Shown here one piece after another: positions 10,001 through 17,719 of a stretch of DNA of 64,000 nucleotides (within the stretch, counting starts at the first letter, position 1; each line of letters begins with the position of its first letter). Both the position numbers and the translations under genes were made by a program. The notes under the pieces were generated by a model. The model was given only the letters and a program-made list of their open reading frames with translations. It was not told where the DNA came from and ran no database searches. Where the stretch lies: assembly GCF_005869845.1 (NCBI RefSeq), contig NZ_VAWF01000001.1, positions 372,001-436,000 on the forward strand, read 5' to 3'. This stretch comes from Fodinibius saliphilus. GTDB lineage: Bacteria; Bacteroidota; Rhodothermia; Balneolales; Balneolaceae.

Positions 10001-10329
10001 TCGCGCACATCAATACTTGCAAAATCCATGTCGGTGCCCCAGGCAAATTCAAGGGTCACATCAGACTGTCCCGACCGGGAAATAGATCGAACTTGCTGCA
10101 CATCTTTAACAACGCCCAGTGCTTCTTCTACTGGTTTTGATACCAGGTTTTCAACTTCAGCAGGAGCAGCACCTTCAAATTCAGTACGTACCGTCAGGGT
10201 AGGGTAACTCAGTTCTGGAAGCAAGTTAATATTGAGTCGGCTTAATGAGACGAAACCGAATAAAATGATGCCAATGGTAAACATGGCAATCGTCACTTTT
10301 CGGCGGATAGAAAAATCAATCAATTTCAT
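7036..10329 (-). CDS. RND efflux transporter, inner-membrane subunit (first of pair)
   Basis: This 1097-residue AcrB-type exporter begins MKLIDFSIRRKVTIAMF, a classic RND start with a short cytoplasmic helix and TM1. TM4 reads GIGLLVDNSIVVLEN and TM10 GIVVNNAIVLIDL. A ~60-residue basic cytoplasmic insert between TM6 and TM7 (around RERAKVKKPELRKP) makes it longer than AcrB. It lies between the adaptor gene (35 bases upstream) and a second RND gene (10 bases downstream). Two different RND subunits with one adaptor recall the MdtBC heteromeric pump. No outer-membrane factor is in the operon; a TolC-like gene lies at 43509 but is not linked. Confidence 0.93.
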   Translation of the reverse strand: MKLIDFSIRRKVTIAMFTIGIILFGFVSLSRLNINLLPELSYPTLTVRTEFEGAAPAEVENLVSKPVEEALGVVKDVQQVRSISRSGQSDVTLEFAWGTDMDFASIDVREKLDALQLPLEVERPVILRFDPTLDPIMRYAFYIKDGNERQQDVNYASLDSKQPTNSHINKLKKLRRFAEEQIKKDLQSSQGVASIKISGGLEEEIQVSINQDRLSHLNIPISQVTQVLDAENVNLSGGRLEEGNQQYLVRTLNQFKTVDNIRNVVITTQNGSPVYLKDVATIEQGYKEREAISRLNGQEAVEIAIYKEGDANTVNVASNVQSKMGAVSDHLPKDMAVTKVYDQSTYISSAVSEVVNAGIIGGILAIVILFLFLRNFWTTVIISLSIPVSVIATFNLMYGNDITLNIMSLGGIALGIGLLVDNSIVVLENISRHKEMGKGPIQSAKDGAGEVGTAVIASTLTTIAVFFPLVFVHGIAGQLFRDQALTVTFSLLASLVVAITLIPMLSSLAGRERAKVKKPELRKPRTMVGRWMRAARIFIFETIPSFIIGVFSKIVRWLSKGIMFVLKPFLNAFDKGYTAIENWYPDVLKWSLRHRFTVISFAFLSLLGTLMLVPQLGMELIPSLSQGEFNVEFQMPPGTPIEQTDRALQMVQNAANDVSSIDATFAVAGTGNQMDANPNQGGENWGELNVTLSSGAGRSLEESTIDELRLDLQRIPGLEYKFSRPALFTFKTPVEVEISGYDLDNLKKVSDRIRTKLSSNSRFADVKSTMEQGSPEIQVTFDRPKAAALGLQVYEVADLVVSKVRGDIATRYSWRDQKIDVLVRAKKQDRSTVDDIRNLIINPNSNAAIPLSSIANIEVATGPSEIRRVAQQRVAIVSANLSYGDLATAAEEIRSVIDETTIPTGLQARVSGQNEEMADSFQSLIFALSLAVFLVYLVMASQFESLMHPFIILFTIPLALVGAILGLWLTGSTISVVVFIGLILLVGIVVNNAIVLIDLINQLRERGKDKIQAILEGGKSRLRPILMTTLTTTLGLLPLAIGIGDGAELRAPMAITVIAGLIVSTLLTLVVIPTMYAIMDRKVYNIAVSEESSTSKN

Positions 10330-10364
10330 TTTAGATACCCCTTTTTGTGTGAAAAATCGGCTAA

Positions 10365-11420
10365 TTAATAGGAGACAACGTCTACCAAGGCACTATCTTG
10401 AAGGCTGTTTTGGCCCACTGTTACTACGGTATCGGAAGGACTTAAGCCTTCTAATACTTCAATGTTTTCTCCATTAATGTAGCCAGTACGTACATTCCTA
10501 CGATAGGCCATATTATTATTAATGATATAGACACTACTGGTTCCGTCTTCAGTCATTACTGAGTTTTTGGGAACCATCAGCGTATTCTGATGGGTATCGT
10601 AGACAATACGGACCCGGCCAAACATCCCCGGTTTTAATTGTCGAGATTCATCTTTTATTGAAACTGTTACCTTAAATGTCCCAGTTTCAGCATTAACAAC
10701 CGGACTTATCCGCAAGACATTACCTGAGAAAATTTTGCCGGGAATAGCATCTACTTTAATATTTGCTGGTTGTCCCTTTTCAAGTTTATTCATCTCATGT
10801 TCAGGAACATTAAGTACGGCCAAGAGGGGGTCAAAATCGGTAATTTGGAATACTTCCTGATCGGTGTTTATCATATTTCCAACTTTAATCATACGATCAG
10901 AGATGATACCATCAATAGGGGCTGTTATCTTAGTGTGTTTGACTTGGAGTTGAGCCAGCTCATAGGCAGATTTTTGAGCTTGGTATTCATACTTGGCATT
11001 TTCATACTCTTGTGCACTGATAAGTTCTTTCTGGTACAGCTCTTTTTTGCGATTGAGCTCGTTCTTAAGCCGATCCATTGTTGCTTTTGCTTGTTGGGCT
11101 TCAAGTTTAAGTTGCTCATCTTCGAGTTGTACCAGTAGATCTCCGGTATTAACTACATCTCCTTCTTCGACATGAAGCGTTTCTACAATGCCTCGAACTT
11201 TTGCTACTACTGTAGCTTCTTCATCTGCCTCCAGCGTGGCAGTGCTGGAGTAATGAGCAGCGATATCGCCCTTATTAGCAATTGCTACTTCTACGGGAAT
11301 AGTTGCGGTAGAATCTTTATCAGTCACCTCTTTTGACTGGGATTCGGTACTACAAGAATAGATGAATGTTGCGGACCAAACTAATACACCTAAAGTCAAC
11401 CATTTTGCTGAATTATTCAT
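10365..11420 (-). CDS. RND periplasmic adaptor (membrane fusion) lipoprotein
   Basis: The 351-residue protein has a lipoprotein signal with lipobox FIYSC (Cys23), so it is anchored to a membrane facing the periplasm. The order is typical of the AcrA/HlyD family: a beta-barrel entry strand, a lipoyl half-motif (VVAKVRGIVETLHVEEGD), a helical hairpin (residues ~95-160, heptad-rich), the second lipoyl half (ITAPIDGIISDRMIKVG), then beta-barrel and membrane-proximal domains. It bridges the RND pump to an outer-membrane channel. It is the first gene of the minus-strand pump operon, so the promoter should lie within 11421-11600. Confidence 0.92.
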   Translation of the reverse strand: MNNSAKWLTLGVLVWSATFIYSCSTESQSKEVTDKDSTATIPVEVAIANKGDIAAHYSSTATLEADEEATVVAKVRGIVETLHVEEGDVVNTGDLLVQLEDEQLKLEAQQAKATMDRLKNELNRKKELYQKELISAQEYENAKYEYQAQKSAYELAQLQVKHTKITAPIDGIISDRMIKVGNMINTDQEVFQITDFDPLLAVLNVPEHEMNKLEKGQPANIKVDAIPGKIFSGNVLRISPVVNAETGTFKVTVSIKDESRQLKPGMFGRVRIVYDTHQNTLMVPKNSVMTEDGTSSVYIINNNMAYRRNVRTGYINGENIEVLEGLSPSDTVVTVGQNSLQDSALVDVVSY

Positions 11421-11940
11421 ACTAAAACCAGTTTGAAAAGATTTAGAATTTTTAACCTACTTGGTTTCCATTACGCACCAATTCAGAAATTTGTTACGAA
11501 AAAAAATAAGTTTAAGGGTGGCTTGGTATTGAAAGAAGGAGAGAAATGAAGCGGGAAAAGCTAACAATATGGCTTATAAAAGGTTTTAAGGGTGATTATT
11601 TGGTTTTTAACTCCATCCCCTGAATCAGGATAGAAACATAAATAGATTAATCTACTTTTTTAGTTCTGGTATAGAAGGGAAAGGAATTTATCGTTTATAA
11701 TTTTCAACAGCTAGGCAAGATTTTTACCCAGATGCCCCAGGAGGGGGGCAACAGTTATAACTAATCCCAAAATCAAAATAATATATCTCTATTCATCACT
11801 TAAAATCTTAATTATTTTACTAAATAGTATGAACCCTTACTAATTCTGGAATAGAAATTTGAGTATTTCTTTGTTGGCTTATGACTCAGAATACCGTTAT
11901 TATTATGAATCTTATAATTTTAATGTACTGATTCAATAAA
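11421..11940. other. Divergent gene-free region between pump operon and B12 riboswitch
   Basis: About 520 bases without a credible ORF. It must hold the minus-strand promoter of the efflux operon and the plus-strand promoter of the riboswitch-controlled operon. A TATAAT at 11913-11918 could be the -10 of the latter, but no matching -35 was seen. A GC-rich hairpin (TGCCCC 11733-11738 with GGGGCA 11745-11750) has no T tract and is unexplained. Confidence 0.4.
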
Positions 11941-12126
11941 GGTCTGCATTGTGATCAATGTAGTTAAAATGGGAATTCGGTGATCAACCTATTGTCTTGG
12001 TTGAAAGTCCGGAGCAGTCCCCGCTGCTGTAAGCTCCATGAACTTTGTGATGCTGAAATCCACTATCTGTCTGCGGCAGATGGGAAGGTTATCATAAAAG
12101 AGGAGTAAGCCAGAAGACCTGCCCGT
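11941..12126 (+). promoter_or_regulatory. Cobalamin (adenosylcobalamin-type) riboswitch controlling btuFCD
   Basis: The conserved aptamer blocks appear in order: GGGAATTCGGTG (11971), AAGTCCGGAGCAG (12005), the P5 hairpin with loop TCCCCG (12018-12023), GCTGTAAGC, then GATGGGAAGG (12080) and the B12 box AGCCAGAAGACCTGCC (12108-12123). It ends 44 bases before the start codon of a periplasmic binding protein gene. In this RNA class, bound cobalamin represses expression of uptake genes. Recognition is from the conserved blocks; the ligand form (adenosyl- or hydroxo-/methyl-) is not decided. Confidence 0.95.
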
Positions 12127-12142
12127 ATTGATGACGGAAAAA

Positions 12143-12160
12143 GCTCTCGGGAGAAAGAGC
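12143..12160 (+). promoter_or_regulatory. Expression-platform hairpin with CGGGAGAA loop (probable P13/L13)
   Basis: A 5-bp stem (GCTCT 12143-12147, AGAGC 12156-12160) holds the 8-nt loop CGGGAGAA. The loop's CGGG can pair with CCCG (12020-12023) in the aptamer's L5 loop, as in the known L5-L13 kissing loop of cobalamin riboswitches. The right arm (AAGAG) lies 8 bases before the ATG and is the best candidate ribosome site, so folding would hide it. The second riboswitch has the same loop core. Confidence 0.7.
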
Positions 12161-12167
12161 CGTATCC

Positions 12168-13355
12168 ATGTTTCTCAAACGTCTTTACTGTTTCTGTTTT
12201 TATATATTGCTCATCGGACTTTTTTCGGTTGGAATATCATTAACTGCCTGTCAACAAGCGAAAGAAAAGTCTAACACCACTTATTCGCCCCCTGATTCTG
12301 TTTACTTTCAGGATCAAGTGCATGCAAAATTTGCTGAGGGCTTTCAGATCCAATATCACAACAATTATAAACTCCTCGAAATTCTAAAACCTTTCCAAGA
12401 TAAGGTTGATACTTTGCGCTATGCCTTAATTCCCCGAGAATTGGAAGGCAAAGTAGAGGTGGGAGATGCTCGTAAAATTACTATCCCCGTTCAAAGTATG
12501 ATTGCAAGTTCTACGACCCATATTGGACTTATTGAGATGCTGGAAGCTAACGATATTCTTTCCGGGATGGTGGGGGCTGAATATGTGTACAGTCCCAAAG
12601 TTCGAAAGGGAATCGAGAATGGTGATATTATGAGTTTGCTGCAGGGAGAGGTCAATAAAGAAAAGGTACTGGAGCTTAACCCGGACGTTTTAATGATTTC
12701 GGGAGGACAGTCGTCACAATTTGATAATTACCGTGTTCTTATTGACTCGGGCATCAACATCTTGGTAAACTCTGAATGGCTGGAAACAACTCCACTTGGT
12801 AAAGCAGAATGGATGAAAGTAATGGCCGCTTTATTGAATAAAGAAAAGTTGGCTAACAAAAAGTTCAATGCCGTTGTTAAGCGGTATAATAAATTGAAAG
12901 CTGCTATCGATACTGTGTCTCAGAAACCATTGATTATTAATAGTATGCCGTATAAAGGAGCATGGTTTGTATCGGCTGGCGACAGTTTTGCTGCCCGTTT
13001 TTTAAAAGATGCCGGAGCTGACTACCCTTGGTTAGATACCGAAGGCACAGGAGGGTTACGCAAGAGTTTTGAGGTGGTATATGAAAAGGGATTAGAAGCA
13101 GATATTTGGTTGAATCCGGGATCAGCCCAATCCAAAGAAGATATTTTGGCAAAAGACAGTCGGTTTAAAGATTTCAAATCTTTTAAAACCGGAAAAATAT
13201 ACAACAATAATAAACGACAGCATCCCAAAGGTGGAAATGACTACTGGGAATCGGGGGTAGTTAATCCAGATATCTTGTTAGCTGATTTGATCAAGATTTT
13301 ACATCCTCAAGTAGTTCCGGATCATAAACTCTATTACTATCAGAAAATCAAGTAA
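12168..13355 (+). CDS. btuF: Cobalamin-binding ABC transporter lipoprotein (BtuF-like)
   Basis: This 395-residue protein has a lipoprotein signal with lipobox LTAC (Cys28). Its body resembles class III metal-chelate binding proteins (BtuF/FhuD family): an N-lobe with TTHIGLIEMLEANDILSGMVG, a VLELNPDVLMISGG strand-helix, a linking long helix and a C-lobe ending in DILLADLIKILHP. It would capture corrinoid in the periplasm and hand it to BtuCD. At 395 residues it is longer than E. coli BtuF, as is usual for lipid-anchored members in Bacteroidota-like bacteria. The B12 role comes mainly from the riboswitch immediately upstream and the linked BtuC and BtuD. Its TAA overlaps the next ATG (TAATG). 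Confidence 0.88.
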   Translation: MFLKRLYCFCFYILLIGLFSVGISLTACQQAKEKSNTTYSPPDSVYFQDQVHAKFAEGFQIQYHNNYKLLEILKPFQDKVDTLRYALIPRELEGKVEVGDARKITIPVQSMIASSTTHIGLIEMLEANDILSGMVGAEYVYSPKVRKGIENGDIMSLLQGEVNKEKVLELNPDVLMISGGQSSQFDNYRVLIDSGINILVNSEWLETTPLGKAEWMKVMAALLNKEKLANKKFNAVVKRYNKLKAAIDTVSQKPLIINSMPYKGAWFVSAGDSFAARFLKDAGADYPWLDTEGTGGLRKSFEVVYEKGLEADIWLNPGSAQSKEDILAKDSRFKDFKSFKTGKIYNNNKRQHPKGGNDYWESGVVNPDILLADLIKILHPQVVPDHKLYYYQKIK

Positions 13356-14431
13356 TGGGTAGATCAATAGCCGATCAAACAAAACAGTATGGAGTGGGAA
13401 TACGACCGCTTTATCTATTTTTTTTAATAGGTGGGGTTGGAGTACTATTTTTGTTGAATTTAGCCCTTGGTTCGGTGGACATTCCTCTGGAAGCAATTGT
13501 ACAAATTCTTTTGGGGGTTGATGCAGGACAAGATTCTTGGCATAAAATTGTGATTAATATTCGTCTACCGCGAGCTGTAACAGCCATTTTAGCGGGTAGT
13601 GCCCTAGCTGTTGGGGGGCTACAGATGCAAACACTTTTTCGAAACCCACTGGCGGGTCCATCAGTACTGGGCATTACTGCCGGAGCCAGCCTTGGGGTAG
13701 CAGTGGTAATGCTGGCCGCAGGCACTATTACAAGTATATTTGCCATTCAACAGTTATCAGCCATGGGAAGCTGGATTATCGTATTAGCTGCCAGTTTGGG
13801 CTCGGCAGTAGTGCTGTTATTAATTCTATTGATCTCTATCAAGGTTAGAGATAATGTAACTCTTCTTATTATTGGGTTAATGATTGGGAATGTGACGATC
13901 GCCATAGTAAGCATCTGGCAGTATTTTAGCCGACCTGAACAGATACAGGATTATCTGATTTGGACATTTGGAAGCTTGGGCGGTGTGCCACTTGACCAAC
14001 TATGGATATTAGCACTCGTTGCTATTTTGGGTAGTGGTATTGCACTGGTATTATCTAAATCTTTAAACGGCTTGTTACTCGGTGAAAACTATGCCCGAAG
14101 TATGGGGCTTTCTGTTACTAGTACACGAATATGGATTATTGTGAGTACAAGTATATTGGCGGGGGGAATCACCGCTTTTTGTGGTCCTATCGGTTTTGTG
14201 GGGATCGCTGTACCTCATTTGACTCGTTCACTTTTGGGAACCAACGATCACCGGGTATTGATACCAAGCACGCTTCTTATGGGAGCCATATTGCTGTTAG
14301 CCTGTGATATTATTGCACAGGTACCGGGGTCAACAACAACCCTGCCCATTAGTGCTGTTACTTCACTGATAGGGTCACCAGTGGTGATCTGGGTGATTAT
14401 CGAACGCAAAAACCTACAGGCCTCATTTTGA
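13355..14431 (+). CDS. btuC: Cobalamin ABC transporter permease (FecCD/BtuC family)
   Basis: The 358-residue membrane protein has about ten helices and the FecCD-family signatures: LPRAVTAILAGSALAVGGLQMQ near residue 70, RNPLAGPSVLGITAGASLG, GPIGFVGIAVPHLTR (coupling-helix region) and a C-terminal TTLPISAVTSLIGSPV. It forms the translocation channel for corrinoids together with BtuD. The start overlaps the btuF stop (TAATG) and its own stop overlaps the btuD start (TGATG), implying translational coupling of the whole transporter under the first riboswitch. Iron-siderophore permeases share the family; the B12 assignment rests on context. Confidence 0.92.
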   Translation: MGRSIADQTKQYGVGIRPLYLFFLIGGVGVLFLLNLALGSVDIPLEAIVQILLGVDAGQDSWHKIVINIRLPRAVTAILAGSALAVGGLQMQTLFRNPLAGPSVLGITAGASLGVAVVMLAAGTITSIFAIQQLSAMGSWIIVLAASLGSAVVLLLILLISIKVRDNVTLLIIGLMIGNVTIAIVSIWQYFSRPEQIQDYLIWTFGSLGGVPLDQLWILALVAILGSGIALVLSKSLNGLLLGENYARSMGLSVTSTRIWIIVSTSILAGGITAFCGPIGFVGIAVPHLTRSLLGTNDHRVLIPSTLLMGAILLLACDIIAQVPGSTTTLPISAVTSLIGSPVVIWVIIERKNLQASF

Positions 14432-15456
14432 TGGCATTTGAACAACAGATCATATCGACTAAAGGTTTAAGCATTGGTTTTCCAGCCCGCAGAGCTATGA
14501 AGTCGCCAACAGTTGTTGCATCTGGTATAAATGTAGCGTTAAATAGTGGTGAAATAGTATGCTTGCTGGGTCCCAACGGTTCGGGTAAGTCAACACTTAT
14601 CAGAACGTTGACAGGCTTACATTACCCACTTGGAGGGACAGTAGAACTGGAAAATAAAAAGTTGAAATCGTTCTCTACCAAGCAGATTGCTAGAAAAGTG
14701 AGTACAGTACTTACTGATCGGCTAACAATCGGTAATTTAAGTGTCTATGAACTGGTTTCCTTTGGAAGGTCACCTTATACCGGCTGGTTTGGCTCACTTA
14801 GCCAGCAAGATGAAGAAGTCGTGCAATGGGCTATAGAATCAACAGGAATTGGACAGTTTGTTAATCGGGATGTCTTGCGCTTGAGTGATGGGGAACGCCA
14901 AAAAGTAATGATTGCTCGCGCACTGGCACAAAATACCTCGGCCATTATGCTCGATGAACCAACTGCACATCTGGACCTACCTAATAGGGTAGAGATTATT
15001 AGACTCCTGCGGGAGTTGGCTCACGATACCCAAAAAGGGATTTTACTGTCTACTCATGAGCTGGATTTAGCCTTAAAGGCTGCCGATACCTTATGGCTTA
15101 TTGATATGAATGGGAATGTGGTAACAGGTACTCCAGAGGACCTGGTATTGGATGGTACTTTTGAGTCTGTATTTGAACGGGACAGTTTCGAATTCGATCG
15201 TAGTACAGGATCCTTTAAATTGCTTCACCCTAAAAAAGCGCCTGTTTACTTGCATGGTGATGCTGTAGGACAGTTTTGGACACGGCGAGCCCTGGAACGA
15301 TCAGGATACCAAGTCAAAGAGTCGAACGGTACTGATATTCAAGTAGAAGTGAAGCGTTTAAAAGATGATTTCAAGTGGACGCTCCGTTGTTGTGAAGATC
15401 AGTTTGAATGTGATTCAATTGAGGAGGTATTGGAGCAGTTGTTTCAATATTGCTAG
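14431..15456 (+). CDS. btuD: Cobalamin ABC transporter ATP-binding protein with C-terminal extension
   Basis: The ABC ATPase core is complete: Walker A GPNGSGKST (47-55), signature LSDGE (151-155), Walker B AIMLDE (171-176) and H-loop His209. I start at the ATG overlapping the btuC stop rather than the TTG three bases earlier. Residues ~265-341 form an extra domain absent from E. coli BtuD (VYLHGDAVGQFWTRRALE, SGYQVKES, CEDQFECDSIEEVLEQL), containing an adjacent Cys-Cys pair. Its role is unknown; it could be regulatory or ligand-sensing. The protein would power BtuC from the cytoplasmic face. Confidence 0.92.
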   Translation: MAFEQQIISTKGLSIGFPARRAMKSPTVVASGINVALNSGEIVCLLGPNGSGKSTLIRTLTGLHYPLGGTVELENKKLKSFSTKQIARKVSTVLTDRLTIGNLSVYELVSFGRSPYTGWFGSLSQQDEEVVQWAIESTGIGQFVNRDVLRLSDGERQKVMIARALAQNTSAIMLDEPTAHLDLPNRVEIIRLLRELAHDTQKGILLSTHELDLALKAADTLWLIDMNGNVVTGTPEDLVLDGTFESVFERDSFEFDRSTGSFKLLHPKKAPVYLHGDAVGQFWTRRALERSGYQVKESNGTDIQVEVKRLKDDFKWTLRCCEDQFECDSIEEVLEQLFQYC

Positions 15457-15550
15457 AAACCCTAGCTAATATTTTAAAATTATAATGGGTAATACGTTTT
15501 TATTTTCTCATTAAAGCTTATACCTTTAAGCGCTCTTTGAAATAGTGATT

Positions 15551-15727
15551 CGGTTCCCCATTAATACTGGGGTGAAAAGGGAATTTCGTGCACGAGCATA
15601 TCGCTTGGAAATCGAAAGCTGTACCCGCAACTGTAATTCCGTATAACACTGTCGCATATCTTTGTGCCACTATTAGCCATTTGGCAAATGGGAAGGCCCG
15701 ACAGTTGGAAAAGCCAGGAGACCTGCC
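15551..15727 (+). promoter_or_regulatory. Second cobalamin riboswitch, controlling btuB and the BtuG-like gene
   Basis: Aptamer blocks in order: a P2-like element GGTTCCCCATTAATACTGGGG, AAGGGAATTTCGTG (15578), GGAAATCGAAAGCTG, an L5 containing CCCG (15624-15627), CAACTGTAA, then AAATGGGAAGG (15686) and the B12 box AGCCAGGAGACCTGCC (15712-15727). It lies upstream of a TonB-dependent receptor, the classical btuB target. A short open frame that crosses it (15588-15806) is fortuitous. Together with the first riboswitch it would shut down both outer- and inner-membrane B12 uptake when cobalamin is plentiful. Confidence 0.95.
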
Positions 15728-15744
15728 AATCTATTCTATTTCGA

Positions 15745-15768
15745 GGAACTTTCGGGAGTTAAAGTTTC
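15745..15768 (+). promoter_or_regulatory. Expression-platform hairpin with CGGGAGTT loop (probable P13/L13)
   Basis: An 8-bp stem with one G-U pair (GGAACTTT 15745-15752, AAAGTTTC 15761-15768) closes the 8-nt loop CGGGAGTT. The loop core CGGGAG is identical to that of the hairpin after the first riboswitch, and its CGGG can pair with CCCG at 15624-15627 in L5. The ribosome site GAGGA (15772-15776) lies directly after the stem and 4 bases before the btuB ATG. Confidence 0.7.
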
Positions 15769-15780
15769 TACGAGGATTTT

Positions 15781-17709
15781 ATGATAAAACTATATATTCG
15801 CTATAGCACAGCTATATGTTGTTGTGCCCTTTTTCTTACACACAATCTTACGTACGGACAAACAGTAAGTGATACGCTTCAATTTGATGAGATTGAAGTG
15901 GTAGCTACCCGTATCTATCAGCCACTGAACTATCAGCCTACGAATGTTGAGGTAATAGATTCAGTACAGCTTCAGATGTTAAAGACATTATCAGTTGCTG
16001 AAGTATTAGCAGCAGAATCCTCCCTAGTGATAAAAGACTATGGACCCGGAGGTATGGCTACAGCTTCACAACGGGGGCTCTCGTCTGAGCAAATACAGGT
16101 ATTGTGGGAAGGAATTCCAATCAATAGCCCAATGCAGGGACAGACTGATCTGTCACTTTTACCGGCCAGTTTCTTTTCTAATGTGCAAGTTAGTTCTGGT
16201 ACCCCCAGTACCGCTTTTGGTGGAGGAAGTCTGTCAGGTGCATTATATCTTGGATCTGATTGGAAGCAGAAAAGCTACGTTACCATGCACCAAGGCATAG
16301 GCTCCTATGGTCAGTGGCAAACATCGCTGCAAGGTAAATATAGCTCATCAACTGGTACTTATGTGGCATATCGTGGGCTGTACGACTATGGGGAAAATGA
16401 TTTTAAGTATTTTAGTCGAGCCTACAACACGATTGAACAGCGTGAGCACAACCGAAGCAAGCGTTATAGCATGATGGCTTCGGTAGGTAGAAAAAACAAA
16501 AAAGAACGATGGAAGACGACTTTCTGGATTTCAGATAGTGAAAATCAGATTCCCGGAGATATACTTAGCACAGATCCCCAAGCTCAACAAAATGATAAGT
16601 CTATGCGATGGTTGAGCTTGTATAATGTAGATTGGGGCAAGACAGATATATCATTTAAAAATTATATGGAACGAGTAGAACTAAACTACTTTGATCCGAG
16701 TATTGGTACTCACAGTTTAAGTACTATAAAACGGTGGATGGTTAGTTCTACTGCTACTCATCCTGTAAGCAAACACCTTTTTTTAAAGGGAGAGATAAGC
16801 GGTGAGCTGACTGGCGTTGAGACGAATAACTATAACAACATACGGAATCGCCGGCAGTTTAGTGCTTTGGCTAATCCTGAATTTATATTGGCGGATGAAT
16901 ATTTGCGTGTTTATCCGGCGTTACGTTTAGATATTTATAGCGATTTTGGAACGATAGTCAGTCCTTCCTTAGGTGTTAACTATGAGCTTTTTGAAGAGCG
17001 ATTATTTATTCGCGGGCAACTTAGTAGAGACTTTAACCCTCCTTCATTTAATGCTCTTTATTGGGGAGAAGTAGGAGATCCCAACCTAAAGCCAGAGCTC
17101 AGCAATAGTGCTGAGCTGGGTCTTTCGTTAAGTGAAACCCCTTTTATAGGGATAACCACTTTCGACCTAACGGGTTATTTCAGTAAAGTTGATAATGGAA
17201 TTCGCTGGTATCCCGGTGGATCCGGGCAGTGGGCTCCCAGTAATGTTGAACAGGTTACTACAAAAGGGATAGAAGCTCATCTAAAGAATACTTTTCTGCG
17301 GGGAAATCTATGGTCTTTAAAAGTAGCTCAAAAAGGAATATTAACAGATACTGAGATTTCAGAAGCTCGGTTCCCCGGAGACCAAGGGGTGGGTAATCAA
17401 GTTCGGCTTGTGCCCAAATGGAAATATAATGCCTCTATTACAATTAAACGAGACTATGTAACTACTGTCTTGAAATACCGATGGATCAGCAGGAGATATT
17501 TAACAGAAAATGAAAATATCAATAATTCATTGGACCCTTATCAAGTGGTTGATGCTCATGTACAGTTCAAAAAAGCATATCAAAACTTTGATCTTGAGGT
17601 ACAAGCTGTTGCCAAAAATATTCTTGGAGAGGAATATGAAATCATTAGCTGGTACCCCATGCCAAAACGGAATTTTAATTTTTCAATAACTGCAACTTAT
17701 AATTTCTAA
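15781..17709 (+). CDS. btuB: TonB-dependent cobalamin outer-membrane receptor (BtuB)
   Basis: The 642-residue protein has a signal peptide (~1-26, ending LTYGQ), a TonB-box-like segment around DEIEVVATR, a plug domain (~35-165, with STAFGGGSLSGALYL near its end) and a 22-strand-type barrel ending in aromatic ATYNF. It moves cobalamin or cobinamide across the outer membrane using TonB energy. The preceding cobalamin riboswitch, the adjacent BtuG-like lipoprotein and the downstream cob genes make corrinoid the obvious substrate. GAGGA gives a good ribosome site. The length is close to E. coli BtuB (~600). Confidence 0.93.
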   Translation: MIKLYIRYSTAICCCALFLTHNLTYGQTVSDTLQFDEIEVVATRIYQPLNYQPTNVEVIDSVQLQMLKTLSVAEVLAAESSLVIKDYGPGGMATASQRGLSSEQIQVLWEGIPINSPMQGQTDLSLLPASFFSNVQVSSGTPSTAFGGGSLSGALYLGSDWKQKSYVTMHQGIGSYGQWQTSLQGKYSSSTGTYVAYRGLYDYGENDFKYFSRAYNTIEQREHNRSKRYSMMASVGRKNKKERWKTTFWISDSENQIPGDILSTDPQAQQNDKSMRWLSLYNVDWGKTDISFKNYMERVELNYFDPSIGTHSLSTIKRWMVSSTATHPVSKHLFLKGEISGELTGVETNNYNNIRNRRQFSALANPEFILADEYLRVYPALRLDIYSDFGTIVSPSLGVNYELFEERLFIRGQLSRDFNPPSFNALYWGEVGDPNLKPELSNSAELGLSLSETPFIGITTFDLTGYFSKVDNGIRWYPGGSGQWAPSNVEQVTTKGIEAHLKNTFLRGNLWSLKVAQKGILTDTEISEARFPGDQGVGNQVRLVPKWKYNASITIKRDYVTTVLKYRWISRRYLTENENINNSLDPYQVVDAHVQFKKAYQNFDLEVQAVAKNILGEEYEIISWYPMPKRNFNFSITATYNF

Positions 17710-17719
17710 CATAATAACG

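Noticed and set aside
11733-11750. GC-rich hairpin as a terminator
   Set aside because: No T tract on either side, and no gene ends nearby.
15588-15806. 72-codon plus-strand ORF before btuB
   Set aside because: It runs through the conserved cobalamin riboswitch, its hairpin and the btuB ribosome site; no protein-like pattern.
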